Origin: an uncultured Roseobacter sp.
GTDB lineage: Bacteria; Pseudomonadota; Alphaproteobacteria; Rhodobacterales; Rhodobacteraceae
Direction of reading: 5' to 3'
DNA: 64,000 nt
Assembly (NCBI RefSeq): GCF_947499265.1
Contig: NZ_CANMNK010000002.1
Location: 1-64,000 of the forward strand
Part shown: piece after piece, positions 51,197 to 61,467 of the stretch
Position numbering within the stretch: position 1 is the first letter of the stretch
Layout of the letters: the number at the start of each line of letters is the position of its first letter
Program-made: the position numbers and the translations under genes
Notes under the pieces: model-generated
Told to the model about the DNA's origin: nothing
What the model saw: the letters and a program-made list of their open reading frames with translations, nothing else
The model's database searches: none

Positions 51197-51787
51197 TTAT
51201 GAATCAAAGGTAAACAGACGTCGGGCAGTTTCCACCATTTGATCCTGATACTGTTCCTGCGGCCATTCCCGGATCAGAACCAGGTTTTCCCAATTGCTCA
51301 CCGATAAAATCGACCAGAGCAAATCTGTGGCCGTTTCCGTATCAAGGCGTGGTGTAAGATGGCCATCTTCTGCCAAAGCCAGGATGGCGGCTTCGCAGCC
51401 TTCGCGCATATCCGACATGCGCTTTGCCCAGGCAGCGGATGCTTCCGCATCTTTCGGGGCCATATCCAGCAGCGGTCGTGCGACGCAATAGATTTGTGGC
51501 AGATACGTACACCATGCCAAAACAAAGGCATCAAGACGCGCGCGACCGGTTCGGGCCGTACGGCTGGCTCTTAGCATACCGTCTAAGTCGAGCTTTTTAT
51601 CCAGCGCTTTCGTGGCGGCAATCAACAGATCGGCACGCGAATTGAAATGCAGGTAAATCGCCTGGCGGCTGACACCGGCTTTCTTGGCCACGTCGGAGAG
51701 GCGTACCGCCCCGCCTGCGCCCGAACTCAGCAGGTGCAAGGCCGCGGTGACAATGCGGTCGTATGTGGGAAGGGCGTTTCTTGACAT
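51197..51787 (-). CDS. TetR/AcrR-family transcriptional regulator
   Basis: The 196-residue regulator has the helix-turn-helix in residues about 10-55: YDRIVTAALHLL, LSDVAKKAGVSRQAIYLHF. The C-terminal ligand domain is unassigned. ATG 51787 gives the usual short leader; ATG 51802 is an alternative. The gene lies between the mdh terminator and the sucC operator, with its stop 51 nt from the latter on the same strand. It is a candidate regulator of the suc operon by position only; its own promoter region lacks the operator motif. Confidence 0.8.
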   Translation of the reverse strand: MSRNALPTYDRIVTAALHLLSSGAGGAVRLSDVAKKAGVSRQAIYLHFNSRADLLIAATKALDKKLDLDGMLRASRTARTGRARLDAFVLAWCTYLPQIYCVARPLLDMAPKDAEASAAWAKRMSDMREGCEAAILALAEDGHLTPRLDTETATDLLWSILSVSNWENLVLIREWPQEQYQDQMVETARRLFTFDS

Positions 51788-51843
51788 GGCGTAAAGAACC
51801 ATGCACCTAAGGCACAGTCAACGCCATTTCATCACGTCGCATG

Positions 51844-51871
51844 AAAAAAGCGCCCCGGTGTGGGCGCTTTT
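51844..51871 (-). terminator. Rho-independent terminator after mdh
   Basis: AAAAGCGCCC (51846-51855) and GGGCGCTTTT (51862-51871) form a strong ten-base stem with a six-base loop. Read on the minus strand, T residues follow the stem. It begins 19 nt downstream of the mdh stop codon. It isolates mdh from the TetR and suc genes. Confidence 0.9.
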
Positions 51872-51889
51872 CCGTGTTGATTGTGCAAG

Positions 51890-53023
<1,134 letters not shown>

Positions 53024-53044
53024 TTACGGGTGAAGGGGTTGTGA

Positions 53045-53800
53045 GTGCTGACACTGGACTGGATGTTTTTTGCCATCGCAGGGCCCGCGGTGGTGTTTGC
53101 GGGGGTATCGAAAGGTGGATTCGGCTCCGGCGCTGCCTTCGCATCGGCAAGTGTTTTGGCACTGGTGTTGGAACCCGGGCTGGCGCTGGGGGTGATGTTG
53201 CCGCTGCTGATGCTGATCGATGCGGCAACCTTGCGACCCTATTGGCGCAAATGGGACAATAAAGATGCGCTGCTACTGATCCTCGGCGGACTGCCCGGGG
53301 TGGCGCTGGGTGCGGTCTTGTACAAGGTTGCGGAGCCGGATGTCTTTCGTGTGTTGATCGGGGCAATTTCGGTCGGGTTTGTGGTGTGGCAACTGGCAAA
53401 TGCCAACGGCCTGGTACGCCGCGCCCAGCAGATACTTCCCGTTTGGGCGGGCGTGTTGGCTGGTGCTGTTGCGGGGTTTACAAGCTTTGTCAGCCATGCA
53501 GGCGGACCACCGGCAGCTGTCTATCTGTTGTCAAAAGCGCGTACGAAGACCGATTATCAGGCGACGACTGTCCTGGTCTTTTGGGTGATTAACATCGCCA
53601 AATTCATCCCCTACGCTTTTTTGGGCATGTTCACCCTGCAGACCGGTATGGCAAATCTGGCCTTGGCCCCCTTTGCTCTGGCCGGGGCGTGGCTCGGTGT
53701 GCGCGCGCATCATATCATGCCTGAGCGCCTGTTTTTTGCACTGACTTATGTTCTTTTGAGCATCACCGGAGCCAAGCTGATCTGGGATGGCCTGACCTGA
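53045..53800 (+). CDS. TauE/SafE-family membrane permease
   Basis: The 251-residue protein has about eight transmembrane segments in two repeats and TauE/SafE marks such as GVSKGGFGSG near residue 20 and FTSFVSHAGGPPAAVYLL near 150. Members export sulfite, sulfoacetate or other anions, but most are uncharacterised. GTG 53045 follows AAGGGG. It diverges from mdh. The substrate cannot be told here. Confidence 0.87.
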   Translation: MLTLDWMFFAIAGPAVVFAGVSKGGFGSGAAFASASVLALVLEPGLALGVMLPLLMLIDAATLRPYWRKWDNKDALLLILGGLPGVALGAVLYKVAEPDVFRVLIGAISVGFVVWQLANANGLVRRAQQILPVWAGVLAGAVAGFTSFVSHAGGPPAAVYLLSKARTKTDYQATTVLVFWVINIAKFIPYAFLGMFTLQTGMANLALAPFALAGAWLGVRAHHIMPERLFFALTYVLLSITGAKLIWDGLT

Positions 53801-53892
53801 GGAGTGATGGCCTGCAGCCCTGAGTGATGGGCGATCAGGCAAGCGGATCAAAGATCGGATCCCTTATGGTGGGCACGCGGCCCACCCGTCAT

Positions 53893-54225
53893 TTATGCGT
53901 CGTTGCCCTTGGCAGGCAGGGCCTCTGCCAATGTCTCAAAAGACTGGCCGGAAGCCACCAGGCATGTCAGCCCGTTGGGCGTCGTGACAGTAATTGTCCA
54001 CGTGCCGGTTTCATCCGATGCAAATACTTCGATGACGGCATTGTTGGCGCCAAGGCCCATGGATTGGCGGGTTTCGCCATAGCCGTCAGCAAGCCGGTCA
54101 ACAACGGCATCACGGGGTGCACAATTACGTGCATTTTGTGCAGCAGCGTCAGTGGTGGTAGCGATATAGAGTGCGGCTGCAGCGCTGAGCGCGCCCAAAT
54201 GCAGCATTTTGGATGTGCGTGTCAT
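53893..54225 (-). CDS. Small secreted hypothetical protein
   Basis: The 110-residue protein has a signal (MLHLGALSAAAALYIA, cleaved near DAAAQN). The mature part carries CAPRDAVVDRLADGYGETRQ, ending in a beta-rich segment with GLTCLVASG. The two Cys probably form a disulfide. Similar small periplasmic proteins are common in Rhodobacterales genomes but have no known function. It converges on the permease gene and diverges from the mcl2 gene. Confidence 0.75.
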   Translation of the reverse strand: MTRTSKMLHLGALSAAAALYIATTTDAAAQNARNCAPRDAVVDRLADGYGETRQSMGLGANNAVIEVFASDETGTWTITVTTPNGLTCLVASGQSFETLAEALPAKGNDA

Positions 54226-54553
54226 AGTGTGTCTGCCTTCATGTCAAAGGCGGCACCCGCTGTCATCTGGCCCGACCGGTTTCCCGGCGATGACCGGGCG
54301 GCCCCGGTTCAATAAATATGCCTGCAATATTAAGGATTATTCCACTCGCAGCGGCCTAGCTGAAGCAACCTTTGCCCAAATATTCGACGGGATCAGCATC
54401 CCGCTTAGGATTGAAATATTGGTTAATCAGCCGCGCGATATAGATTGCATTTGATATTTGCTGCATTGCGGCATAATTGCGCTTGAACTTTCTTTCAAAA
54501 AATGCCCCATTCCGCGCAACTTTGTAACGCGTTTAAGCTTTTGGAACCTGAAG
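54226..54553. other. Intergenic region upstream of the malyl-CoA gene
   Basis: The stretch contains no convincing gene. It should hold divergent promoters for the secreted protein and the mcl2-type gene. A CGGGAT/ATCCCG stem with a four-base loop lies at 54388-54403, flanked by AAATATT copies at 54378-54384 and 54414-54420. The sequence is AT-rich relative to the coding regions. No TGTGATCACA site is present. Confidence 0.6.
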
Positions 54554-55411
54554 ATGAAAAACCTGTCCCGCCCGCTCCGATCTGTTCTGTACATTCCCGG
54601 GTCCAAGCCCCGCGCTTTGGACAAAGCCCGCGGGCTACCCACAGATGCGATTATTTTCGATCTCGAAGATGCGGTGGCACCGGATGAGAAACCCGGCGCG
54701 CGCGATCTGTTGTCGCAAGCGCTGTCGGCGGGCGGATATGGCGAGCGCCTGAAGATTGTGCGCATCAATGACCTGTCGACGCAATGGGGTGCTGAGGATG
54801 CAAAAGCAGTCTGCGCGATGGCGGCAGATGCAGTTTTGTTGCCAAAGGTGAGCAGCCCCGAAGATCTGGAGGCGCTGGCAGAGATCACCGAGGATCTCCC
54901 GCTTTGGGCGATGATGGAAACACCGGTGGGCATGCTGAACGCAGCTGCGATCGCAGCGCATCCGCTGTGCCAGGGCATGGTCATGGGCACCAACGATCTG
55001 GCCAAGGACATGGGCACGCTATTTCGCGGTGACCGAATGCCTTTGATCACTGGCCTCGGTTTGTGCCTGTTGGCGGCCAAAGCGCATGGGGTTGCGGCGA
55101 TCGACGGTGTCTATAATGCTTTTCGAGATGAAGACGGGCTGGCGATGGAGTGCGCGCAAGGCCGTGACATGGGATTTGACGGCAAGACGCTAATCCATCC
55201 GGCACAGCTTGAAATCGCCAATGCCGCCTTTTCGCCGACCGCGGATGAAATCGATCTCGCGCGCCGTCAAATCGCGGCCTACGATGATGCGATTGCGAAA
55301 GGAGAGGCCGTTGCCGTTGTGGATGGGCGGATCGTGGAAAATCTGCATGTTGCAACCGCCCGGGAAACACTGGCAAAGATGGACGCGATAGCAACTCTTA
55401 GCGCGGAGTAG
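54554..55411 (+). CDS. mcl2: CitE-like CoA-ester lyase/thioesterase ((3S)-malyl-CoA thioesterase-like, Mcl2)
   Basis: The 285-residue TIM-barrel protein of the HpcH/HpaI superfamily has LRSVLYIPGSKPRALDKARG, IIFDLEDAV (acidic metal ligands), METPVGMLN, GTNDLAKD and IHPAQLE. ATG 54554 gives the usual N-terminus. It lies 780 nt before a mesaconyl-CoA hydratase gene, with an NnrU-like and a DUF1737 gene between. In Rhodobacter sphaeroides the (3S)-malyl-CoA thioesterase mcl2 lies near mch and the TCA genes, which supports the reading. Distinction from a true malyl-CoA lyase (mcl1) rests on length and context. Confidence 0.78.
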   Translation: MKNLSRPLRSVLYIPGSKPRALDKARGLPTDAIIFDLEDAVAPDEKPGARDLLSQALSAGGYGERLKIVRINDLSTQWGAEDAKAVCAMAADAVLLPKVSSPEDLEALAEITEDLPLWAMMETPVGMLNAAAIAAHPLCQGMVMGTNDLAKDMGTLFRGDRMPLITGLGLCLLAAKAHGVAAIDGVYNAFRDEDGLAMECAQGRDMGFDGKTLIHPAQLEIANAAFSPTADEIDLARRQIAAYDDAIAKGEAVAVVDGRIVENLHVATARETLAKMDAIATLSAE

Positions 55412-55415
55412 GCCA

Positions 55416-55973
55416 ATGACCCTTCTTATTCTCGGAGTGATCCTCTGGATTCTCGCTCACTACTTTAAACGGCTTGCACCGGATCAGCGCGCCGCACTTG
55501 GCATGCCCGGCAAGGGCCTCGTCGCAGTGGGTATTCTGGCGGGGCTGGCGCTGATGATCATGGGCTACCGCGCCGCAGATTTCATCCCGGTCTGGCAGCC
55601 GCCAAGCTTCATGGTGCATGTGAACAACTCGCTGATGCTGCTGGCGTTCTGGGTCTATGGTTCCAGCGCCGCGAAGGGGGCCAAGGCGTGGCCGGCCAGC
55701 AAGATCCGGCACCCGCAGCTGACCGGATTCAAGGTCTGGGCCTTTGCGCACCTGCTGGTCAACGGCGATCTGCCCTCGATCCTACTCTTTGGCGCTCTGC
55801 TGGCCTGGGCCGTGGGCGAGGTGATCCTGATCAACCGCGCCGAGCCAGATTGGACGCCGCCGGAGCCTGCGGGCACCGCCACCTATGTGCGCCTCGCGGT
55901 GATCAGCCTTTTGCTGTTCAGCATCGTTGCGGGCATTCACATCTGGCTGGGCGTCTGGCCCTTCCCCGTCTGA
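55416..55973 (+). CDS. NnrU-family membrane protein
   Basis: The 185-residue protein has five to six transmembrane segments and the NnrU pattern: ILWILAHYFKRLAP start, a middle NNSLMLLAFWVYG, and HPQLTGFKVWAFAHLLVNGD, where the conserved His and Asn lie. NnrU is linked to nitrite and nitric-oxide respiration in some Rhodobacterales and may be a heme-linked membrane protein; other family members are of unknown role. It begins four bases after mcl2 and precedes DUF1737. Confidence 0.8.
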   Translation: MTLLILGVILWILAHYFKRLAPDQRAALGMPGKGLVAVGILAGLALMIMGYRAADFIPVWQPPSFMVHVNNSLMLLAFWVYGSSAAKGAKAWPASKIRHPQLTGFKVWAFAHLLVNGDLPSILLFGALLAWAVGEVILINRAEPDWTPPEPAGTATYVRLAVISLLLFSIVAGIHIWLGVWPFPV

Positions 55974-55990
55974 ATCCACCGGAGCTTGCC

Positions 55991-56194
55991 ATGAAACTCT
56001 ATCGTTTTCTGTCCGAAGAGGACACCTCGGCCTTTTGTCACAAGGTGACCGAGGCCTTGAACAAGGGGTGGGAGCTTTACGGCTCGCCGACGCAGACCTT
56101 TGATCAGGCCAGTGGCGTGATGCGCTGCGGGCAGGCCGTGGTGAAAGAGGTGGATGGTACCTACACGCCCGACACCAAACTGGGGGCGCAGTGA
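55991..56194 (+). CDS. DUF1737 small protein
   Basis: The 67-residue protein reads KLYRFLSEEDTSAFCHKV, then ALNKGWELYGSPTQTFD, typical of the DUF1737 family. Its function is unknown. It lies 17 bases after the NnrU gene, and its TGA overlaps the mch ATG by one base (TGATG). It is translated together with mesaconyl-CoA hydratase. Confidence 0.85.
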   Translation: MKLYRFLSEEDTSAFCHKVTEALNKGWELYGSPTQTFDQASGVMRCGQAVVKEVDGTYTPDTKLGAQ

Positions 56195-57228
56195 TGGGCT
56201 CGAAAACCAACGCGGGCCGCTTTTTTGAAGACTACGCCCTGGGGCAGATGATCCACCACGCGGTGCCGCGCACGGTGAAGATGGGCGAGCGCGCGCTTTA
56301 CCACATGCTCTACCCCGCGCGTCATGCGCTCTATTCCTCGGACCAGTTCGCGCAAGGCTGTGGTCTGCCGTTCAGCCCGCTTGATGATATGGTGGCCTTT
56401 CACGTGGTCTTTGGCAAAACCGTGCCGGATGTGTCGCTGAACGCAGTGGCCAATCTGGGCTATGCACAGGGCCGCTGGATCACGCCGGTCTGGCCCGGGG
56501 ATACGCTGCGCTCGGTCTCCGAAGTGATCGGGGTAAAGCAGAACTCAAATGGTAAGACAGGTGTTGTCTGGGTCCGCACCACGGGGCTGAACCAACATGA
56601 TGAAACGGTGCTGGAATATGTCCGCTGGGTGATGGTGCGCAAACGCGATCCGCAGGCGCCAGCACCCGAAGCGGTGGTGCCGGATCTGCCTGAAGCAGTC
56701 GCCGCAGAGGATCTGGTGATCCCGAAGGGGCTGGATTTCAGCAACTACGATTTCACCCTGGCCGGGGAACCGCACCGGTGGGGAGACTATCAGATCGGGG
56801 AGCAGATCGATCACATCGATGGCGTGACGGTCGAAGAAGCCGAGCACATGATGGCCACGCGGCTGTGGCAGAACACCGCCAAGGTACATTTTGACACCAC
56901 GGCCCGCCCGGACGGGTCGCGCCTGATCTATGGGGGTCATGTGATTTCAATGGCGCGCAGCCTGAGCTTTAACGGGTTGGCCAATGCCCAGATGGTGGTG
57001 GGTCTGAACGGCGGTGCCCATGCCAACCCCTGCCTTTCGGGCGACACGATCCGCGCGTGGTCCGAAGTGCTGGACAAGGCAGAGACATCAGCCCCCGGGG
57101 TAGGGGCGTTGCGGTTGCGATTGGTGGCCACCAAGGGGGGCGAACCCTTTACCTTGAAGGGGGCAGATGGCAAGTATTTGCCGCATGTGTTGCTTGATCT
57201 GGATTACTGGGCACTGGTCCCGTTGTAA
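56194..57228 (+). CDS. mch: Mesaconyl-CoA hydratase (MaoC-like)
   Basis: The 344-residue enzyme hydrates mesaconyl-C1-CoA to beta-methylmalyl-CoA in the ethylmalonyl-CoA pathway. Two hotdog MaoC-like halves are visible: FFEDYALGQMIHHAVPRTV with the GRWITPVWPGDTLRS block, then YQIGEQIDHIDGVTVEEAEH, followed by KVHFDTTARPDGSRLIYGGH and LSGDTIRAWSEV. A GTG three bases earlier is an alternative start. The context (mcl2, mdh, sdh) places acetyl-CoA assimilation beside the TCA cycle. The enzymes of the earlier pathway steps are not in this window. Confidence 0.9.
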   Translation: MGSKTNAGRFFEDYALGQMIHHAVPRTVKMGERALYHMLYPARHALYSSDQFAQGCGLPFSPLDDMVAFHVVFGKTVPDVSLNAVANLGYAQGRWITPVWPGDTLRSVSEVIGVKQNSNGKTGVVWVRTTGLNQHDETVLEYVRWVMVRKRDPQAPAPEAVVPDLPEAVAAEDLVIPKGLDFSNYDFTLAGEPHRWGDYQIGEQIDHIDGVTVEEAEHMMATRLWQNTAKVHFDTTARPDGSRLIYGGHVISMARSLSFNGLANAQMVVGLNGGAHANPCLSGDTIRAWSEVLDKAETSAPGVGALRLRLVATKGGEPFTLKGADGKYLPHVLLDLDYWALVPL

Positions 57229-57251
57229 TCCCCGCGCTTGGAGGAGAGCAC

Positions 57252-57971
57252 ATGATAAGAGCATGGATGGCAGGTCTTTGTGCCGCTGCACTTTTGGCTG
57301 TTGGCCCCGGGGCTGCACAGACGCGCACGGATGATTTCGTCGCGGCCAATCTCCTGGCAATCACCTATCACGAGTTTGGTCATGCGTTGATCGACATCCT
57401 GCAACTGCCTGTTTTCGGGCAGGAAGAGGATGCGGCGGATGTGCTGAGCGTGCTGTTGATCGATGCCTTCTACGAAGAAGAAGCTGCAGCGAGCATCATC
57501 TATGACGCCGCCTTCGGGTTCCTGAACGATGCAGAGACCCACGATCAGGTTTTGTGGGACGTGCACGGCCCGGATTTGCAGCGCTACTATACGATGATCT
57601 GCCTGTTCTATGGTGCCAATCCGGACGCGCGTGTGGATCTGGCGCAGGAGCTTGAGCTGCCCGAGGAACGCGCCGAGAGCTGTGAAGAGGAATTCCTGCT
57701 GGCGGATGACAGCTGGGGGCCGGTGCTGGATGACATATCGCAGGACGCACCGGGCAAGAGCATCGTGTTCAAGGCCGGCACCAACCCGTTCATCGATGCG
57801 ATAATGGCCGAGGAGGTCGCAGCGCTCAATGAGGATTTCGTCTTGCCTGAGACGCTGACCGTCAGCAGCGAAGATTGCGAGGAGGTGAACGCCTTCTACG
57901 ATCTCGAGACGCGCGAGATCATCATTTGTACCGAACTGGACGGCTATTTGCGCGACGTCCCAGATTTTTGA
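57252..57971 (+). CDS. DUF4344 putative metallopeptidase, exported
   Basis: The 239-residue protein has a signal peptide (about residues 1-22, ending in GAAQT). A zinc-peptidase helix, TYHEFGHALIDILQLP (HEFGH near residue 39), follows, then acidic segments and four Cys. This matches DUF4344 proteins, predicted to be periplasmic or extracellular zinc metallopeptidases of unknown substrate. The start ATG follows GGAGGAG. It lies after mch by 23 nt and is probably co-transcribed. Confidence 0.85.
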   Translation: MIRAWMAGLCAAALLAVGPGAAQTRTDDFVAANLLAITYHEFGHALIDILQLPVFGQEEDAADVLSVLLIDAFYEEEAAASIIYDAAFGFLNDAETHDQVLWDVHGPDLQRYYTMICLFYGANPDARVDLAQELELPEERAESCEEEFLLADDSWGPVLDDISQDAPGKSIVFKAGTNPFIDAIMAEEVAALNEDFVLPETLTVSSEDCEEVNAFYDLETREIIICTELDGYLRDVPDF

Positions 57972-57974
57972 AGC

Positions 57975-57984
57975 TGTGATCGCA
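57975..57984. promoter_or_regulatory. Single near-match to the TGTGATCACA operator
   Basis: TGTGATCGCA matches nine of ten positions of the sucC/sdhC palindrome. It lies 42 nt upstream of the DUF1194 start codon and four bases after the DUF4344 stop. It has no 21-bp partner and is weaker than the paired sites. Confidence 0.3.
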
Positions 57985-58026
57985 GTTTCTGATGGGAATG
58001 TGCCGAAGGTTGCGTAGTCTTGGGCC

Positions 58027-58692
58027 ATGATGCGGATGATTGCGATATGTCTGACCGTGATGTTGGGCGCGCGGGCGGGCTATGCCTGCCAATTGGCGCT
58101 TGTTCTGGCCGTGGATGTCTCGGGGTCCGTTGACGAACGCGAATACCAGATCCAGATGCAGGGGCTCGCCACCGCATTGCGCGACGGCACCGTGATTGAT
58201 GCGCTGATCGAACAGGAGGCACAGGTCACGTTGATCCAATGGACCGGGTCTTCCCGACAACGCCAGACCATTCCCTGGCGCGCCATCGGCTCGGCGGCGG
58301 ATGTGACGGGTCTGGCCGATGAGATCGCTGCGAACCGCCGCGTCTGGCGCAACTATTCCACGGCGATTGGCGAGGCGTTGCTTGCGGCAGAACATGCTCT
58401 TGTCGCGGTAACCCATTGCAAAAGAAAGGTTATTGACGTCTCGGGGGATGGTATTTCCAACGAAGGCGTGCTGCCACGCGAGCGTCATGCGTCACTGGCG
58501 GAGATGGATGTGACCGTCAACGCGCTGGCCATCGAAACGGATGACGACGATCTGACGGGCTGGTTTTACGAGAACCTGATCCGGGGAGAGGGGGCGTTTG
58601 TCATCACCGCAAACGGGTTCGAGGATTACCCCGCTCAGATCCGGCGCAAACTGCAACGCGAGACGACCCGGCAATTGAGCCATCTGCCATAA
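58027..58692 (+). CDS. DUF1194 family protein (von Willebrand factor A-like)
   Basis: The 221-residue exported protein has a short signal (residues about 1-20, ending ARAGYA) and a VWA-like fold. The MIDAS-type DVSGSVDEREY is near residue 30, with the TAIGEALLAAEHAL helix and DVSGDGISNEG following. Such proteins probably bind a partner through a divalent metal. It lies directly upstream of the sdhC operator, and its stop ends one base before the first palindrome. Function unknown. Confidence 0.82.
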   Translation: MMRMIAICLTVMLGARAGYACQLALVLAVDVSGSVDEREYQIQMQGLATALRDGTVIDALIEQEAQVTLIQWTGSSRQRQTIPWRAIGSAADVTGLADEIAANRRVWRNYSTAIGEALLAAEHALVAVTHCKRKVIDVSGDGISNEGVLPRERHASLAEMDVTVNALAIETDDDDLTGWFYENLIRGEGAFVITANGFEDYPAQIRRKLQRETTRQLSHLP

Positions 58693-58727
58693 CGTGATCA
58701 CACCTCGGATTACTGTGATCACAAAAT
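58693..58727 (+). promoter_or_regulatory. Paired TGTGATCACA operator upstream of sdhC
   Basis: CGTGATCACA (58693-58702) and TGTGATCACA (58714-58723) are 21 bp apart. The second, with flanks CTGTGATCACAAAAT (58713-58727), is identical over 15 bases to the gene-proximal site of sucC. The distance from the site to the sdhC ATG is 120 nt, similar to 111 nt at sucC. This common layout supports one regulator for suc and sdh. Confidence 0.75.
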
Positions 58728-58847
58728 CGGTGAAATTGGCTATTTTGCTCAAATCGCGCCAATTTACCGCGCCGAATGCGGGCCGAGGTGCGTGACAAGG
58801 CCGTAATAAGCAGTAAAAAGAACAGCAGGGAACAAAAGGAATCTTTT

Positions 58848-59231
58848 ATGGCTGATGTAAATCGGGGCAACCGCCCTTTGTCGCCACACTTGTCGATTTA
58901 TCGCCCCCAATTGACGTCGATGACATCGATCCTGACGCGGATCACCGGCAATGCGCTGCTGATTTCGTCCTTGCTGGTGGTGTGGTGGTTTTTGTCCGCG
59001 GCAACATCGCCTGAATATTTCGCCTATGCCGACGGCGTCCTGACCAGCTGGTTCGGCGATCTGGTCATGACCTTGTCGCTCTGGGGGCTGTGGTATCATA
59101 CCCTGGCAGGGCTGCGGCATCTGATCTGGGATCAGGGCATCGGGCTTGATCTGGATACCGCCTACAAGCTGGGCTACGCGGTCATCGTCGGCTCCGTCGT
59201 TCTGACGCTGCTGACCATTGCAATCGTTTAG
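58848..59231 (+). CDS. sdhC: Succinate dehydrogenase cytochrome b556 subunit
   Basis: The 127-residue membrane subunit starts MADVNRGNRPLSPHLSIYRP, a family hallmark, and has three transmembrane segments. The heme-ligand His lies in LWGLWYHTLAGLRHLIWD. It anchors the complex and binds quinone. ATG 58848 follows AAAAGGA. First gene of the sdh operon. Confidence 0.95.
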   Translation: MADVNRGNRPLSPHLSIYRPQLTSMTSILTRITGNALLISSLLVVWWFLSAATSPEYFAYADGVLTSWFGDLVMTLSLWGLWYHTLAGLRHLIWDQGIGLDLDTAYKLGYAVIVGSVVLTLLTIAIV

Positions 59232-59240
59232 GAGGCGGGT

Positions 59241-59612
59241 ATGAGCTATCTGACAGACCGCAAGCGCGCCATTGGCATGGGATCGGCCAAAACCGGCACC
59301 GAACACCACTGGTCCATGACCGTCAGTTCCGGCGCGCTGCTGATCCTGATCCCGCTGTTCGTCTTTACCTTCGGCCCGATGCTGGGCGCGTCCTATGAGG
59401 AGGTCACTGCCACCTTTAACCGCCCGTTCCCGGCGGTGATTGCAGGGCTGACCATCATCGTGACGTTCAAACATTTCGCGGGCGGTGTTCAAGCGCTGAT
59501 CGAAGACTATGTGCATGGGTTGGCCCAGAAAATCGCCATCGTGGCGATGACCTGTGTATCTTACGCGGCCATGGCCGTGGGCCTCTATGCAATCGTGCGC
59601 CTTGCGCTCTAA
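59241..59612 (+). CDS. sdhD: Succinate dehydrogenase hydrophobic membrane anchor subunit
   Basis: The 123-residue protein has three transmembrane segments and the SdhD pattern: TEHHWSMTVSSGALLILIP and TFKHFAGGVQALIEDYVHG, with the conserved His and Asp/Tyr near the heme and quinone site. It starts nine bases after sdhC and precedes sdhA by 49 nt. Confidence 0.93.
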   Translation: MSYLTDRKRAIGMGSAKTGTEHHWSMTVSSGALLILIPLFVFTFGPMLGASYEEVTATFNRPFPAVIAGLTIIVTFKHFAGGVQALIEDYVHGLAQKIAIVAMTCVSYAAMAVGLYAIVRLAL

Positions 59613-59661
59613 ACCCAATGACGTGCGGGCCCGGGCCTGCGCAGACCCAGGAGAATGACCC

Positions 59662-61467
59662 ATGGCTGCTTATGAATATGAAACACATGAATATGACGTG
59701 GTGGTCGTGGGGGCCGGTGGTGCTGGCCTGCGCGCGACCCTCGGTATGGCGGAGCAGGGGCTGCGCACGGCCTGTGTGACCAAGGTTTTCCCGACCCGTT
59801 CCCACACCGTGGCGGCTCAGGGGGGCATCGCCGCCTCGCTGTCCAACATGGGGCCCGACAACTGGCAGTGGCACATGTATGACACGGTCAAGGGGTCGGA
59901 CTGGCTGGGGGACACGGATGCGATGGAATACCTCGCCCGCGAAGCTCCGAAGGCGGTTTACGAGCTGGAGCATTACGGGGTGCCGTTTTCGCGCACGGAA
60001 GAGGGCAAGATCTATCAGCGCCCCTTTGGCGGGCATACCACCGAGTTTGGCGAAGGCCCTGCGGTGCAGCGGACCTGTGCCGCCGCCGACCGCACCGGCC
60101 ACGCGATCCTGCACACGCTTTATGGTCAGAGCCTCAAGAACAATGCAGAATTCTACATCGAATACTTCGCCATCGACCTGATCATGTCCGAGGATGGTGT
60201 CTGCCAGGGCGTGCTCTGCTGGAAACTGGATGACGGCACGCTGCACCTCTTTAGCTCCAAGATGGTGGTTCTGGCGACCGGCGGCTATGGCCGGGCGTAT
60301 TTCTCGGCAACCTCGGCGCATACCTGCACCGGTGACGGCGGCGGCATGACGGCCCGTGCGGGCCTGCCGCTGCAGGATATGGAATTCGTGCAGTTTCACC
60401 CCACTGGCATCTACGGTGCGGGCTGCCTGATCACCGAAGGCGCGCGTGGCGAAGGCGGATATCTCACCAACGCTGAAGGCGAGCGCTTCATGGAACGTTA
60501 CGCGCCGCAGTACAAAGACCTCGCACCGCGCGACTATGTCAGCCGCTGCATGACCATGGAAATTCGCGAAGGCCGGGGGGTCGGCAAGAACGGTGATCAT
60601 ATCCACCTCAACCTCAACCACCTGCCACCCGAGACGCTGAAACTGCGCCTGCCGGGCATCTCGGAAAGCGCGCGTATCTTCGCGGGTGTGAACCTGAACA
60701 AGGAGCCGATCCCGGTGCTGCCGACCGTACATTATAATATGGGCGGTATCCCGACCAACTATTGGGGGGAGGTGCTGGCACCGACATCTGATGACCCTGA
60801 CCGCGTGTCGCCGGGCTTGATGGCCGTGGGCGAGGCGGGCTGTGCCTCCGTGCACGGGGCCAACCGTCTAGGCTCCAATTCGCTGATCGATCTGGTGGTC
60901 TTCGGTCGTGCGGCTGCGATCCGGGCTGGCAAAATTGTTGATCCGGAAACGGCTGTACCTACACCCAATGCCGCTTCGGTGCAGGCCGCGCTCGACCGTT
61001 TCGACAACACCCGCTACGCGAAGGGGCACACGCCGACGGCGGAACTGCGGCTGGAAATGCAGCAATGCATGCAGAAAGACGCCGCTGTCTTCCGCGCCAA
61101 TGATACGCTGGCCGAGGGCAAGAAGGCCATGGACGAGGTCGCGGGCAAATGGGCCGATGTGGGTGTGACCGACCGCAGCCTTGTCTGGAATTCCGATCTC
61201 ATGGAAACACTGGAACTGGCCAACCTCATTCCGAATGCGGTGGCCACGATCACCGGGGCCGAAGCGCGCAAGGAAAGTCGCGGAGCGCATGCCCATGAGG
61301 ATCACCCGGAGCGCGACGACAAGAACTGGCGCAAGCACTCACTCATCTGGTTCAAGGGCAACAAGGCGTCGCTGGGGTATCGGGGGGTGCATGAGCAGCC
61401 TCTGACTAGCCACAACGACGGCGGCATCGACCCCAAGAAGATCGCGCCGAAGAAAAGGACCTTTTGA
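59662..61467 (+). CDS. sdhA: Succinate dehydrogenase flavoprotein subunit
   Basis: The 601-residue catalytic subunit oxidises succinate to fumarate. FAD-binding [12 protein letters not shown] is at residues 14-25. The covalent-FAD His48 lies in [20 protein letters not shown] and [11 protein letters not shown] mark the substrate side, and [13 protein letters not shown] the catalytic Arg block. The length is normal. The stop overlaps a small frame by ATGA, and sdhB follows only after two unrelated genes. Confidence 0.97.
   Translation: MAAYEYETHEYDVVVVGAGGAGLRATLGMAEQGLRTACVTKVFPTRSHTVAAQGGIAASLSNMGPDNWQWHMYDTVKGSDWLGDTDAMEYLAREAPKAVYELEHYGVPFSRTEEGKIYQRPFGGHTTEFGEGPAVQRTCAAADRTGHAILHTLYGQSLKNNAEFYIEYFAIDLIMSEDGVCQGVLCWKLDDGTLHLFSSKMVVLATGGYGRAYFSATSAHTCTGDGGGMTARAGLPLQDMEFVQFHPTGIYGAGCLITEGARGEGGYLTNAEGERFMERYAPQYKDLAPRDYVSRCMTMEIREGRGVGKNGDHIHLNLNHLPPETLKLRLPGISESARIFAGVNLNKEPIPVLPTVHYNMGGIPTNYWGEVLAPTSDDPDRVSPGLMAVGEAGCASVHGANRLGSNSLIDLVVFGRAAAIRAGKIVDPETAVPTPNAASVQAALDRFDNTRYAKGHTPTAELRLEMQQCMQKDAAVFRANDTLAEGKKAMDEVAGKWADVGVTDRSLVWNSDLMETLELANLIPNAVATITGAEARKESRGAHAHEDHPERDDKNWRKHSLIWFKGNKASLGYRGVHEQPLTSHNDGGIDPKKIAPKKRTF

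Noticed and set aside
59467-60855. Minus-strand frame (462 codons) opposite sdhA
   Set aside because: Same reason: sdhA is certain and the antisense product has shadow-like composition.
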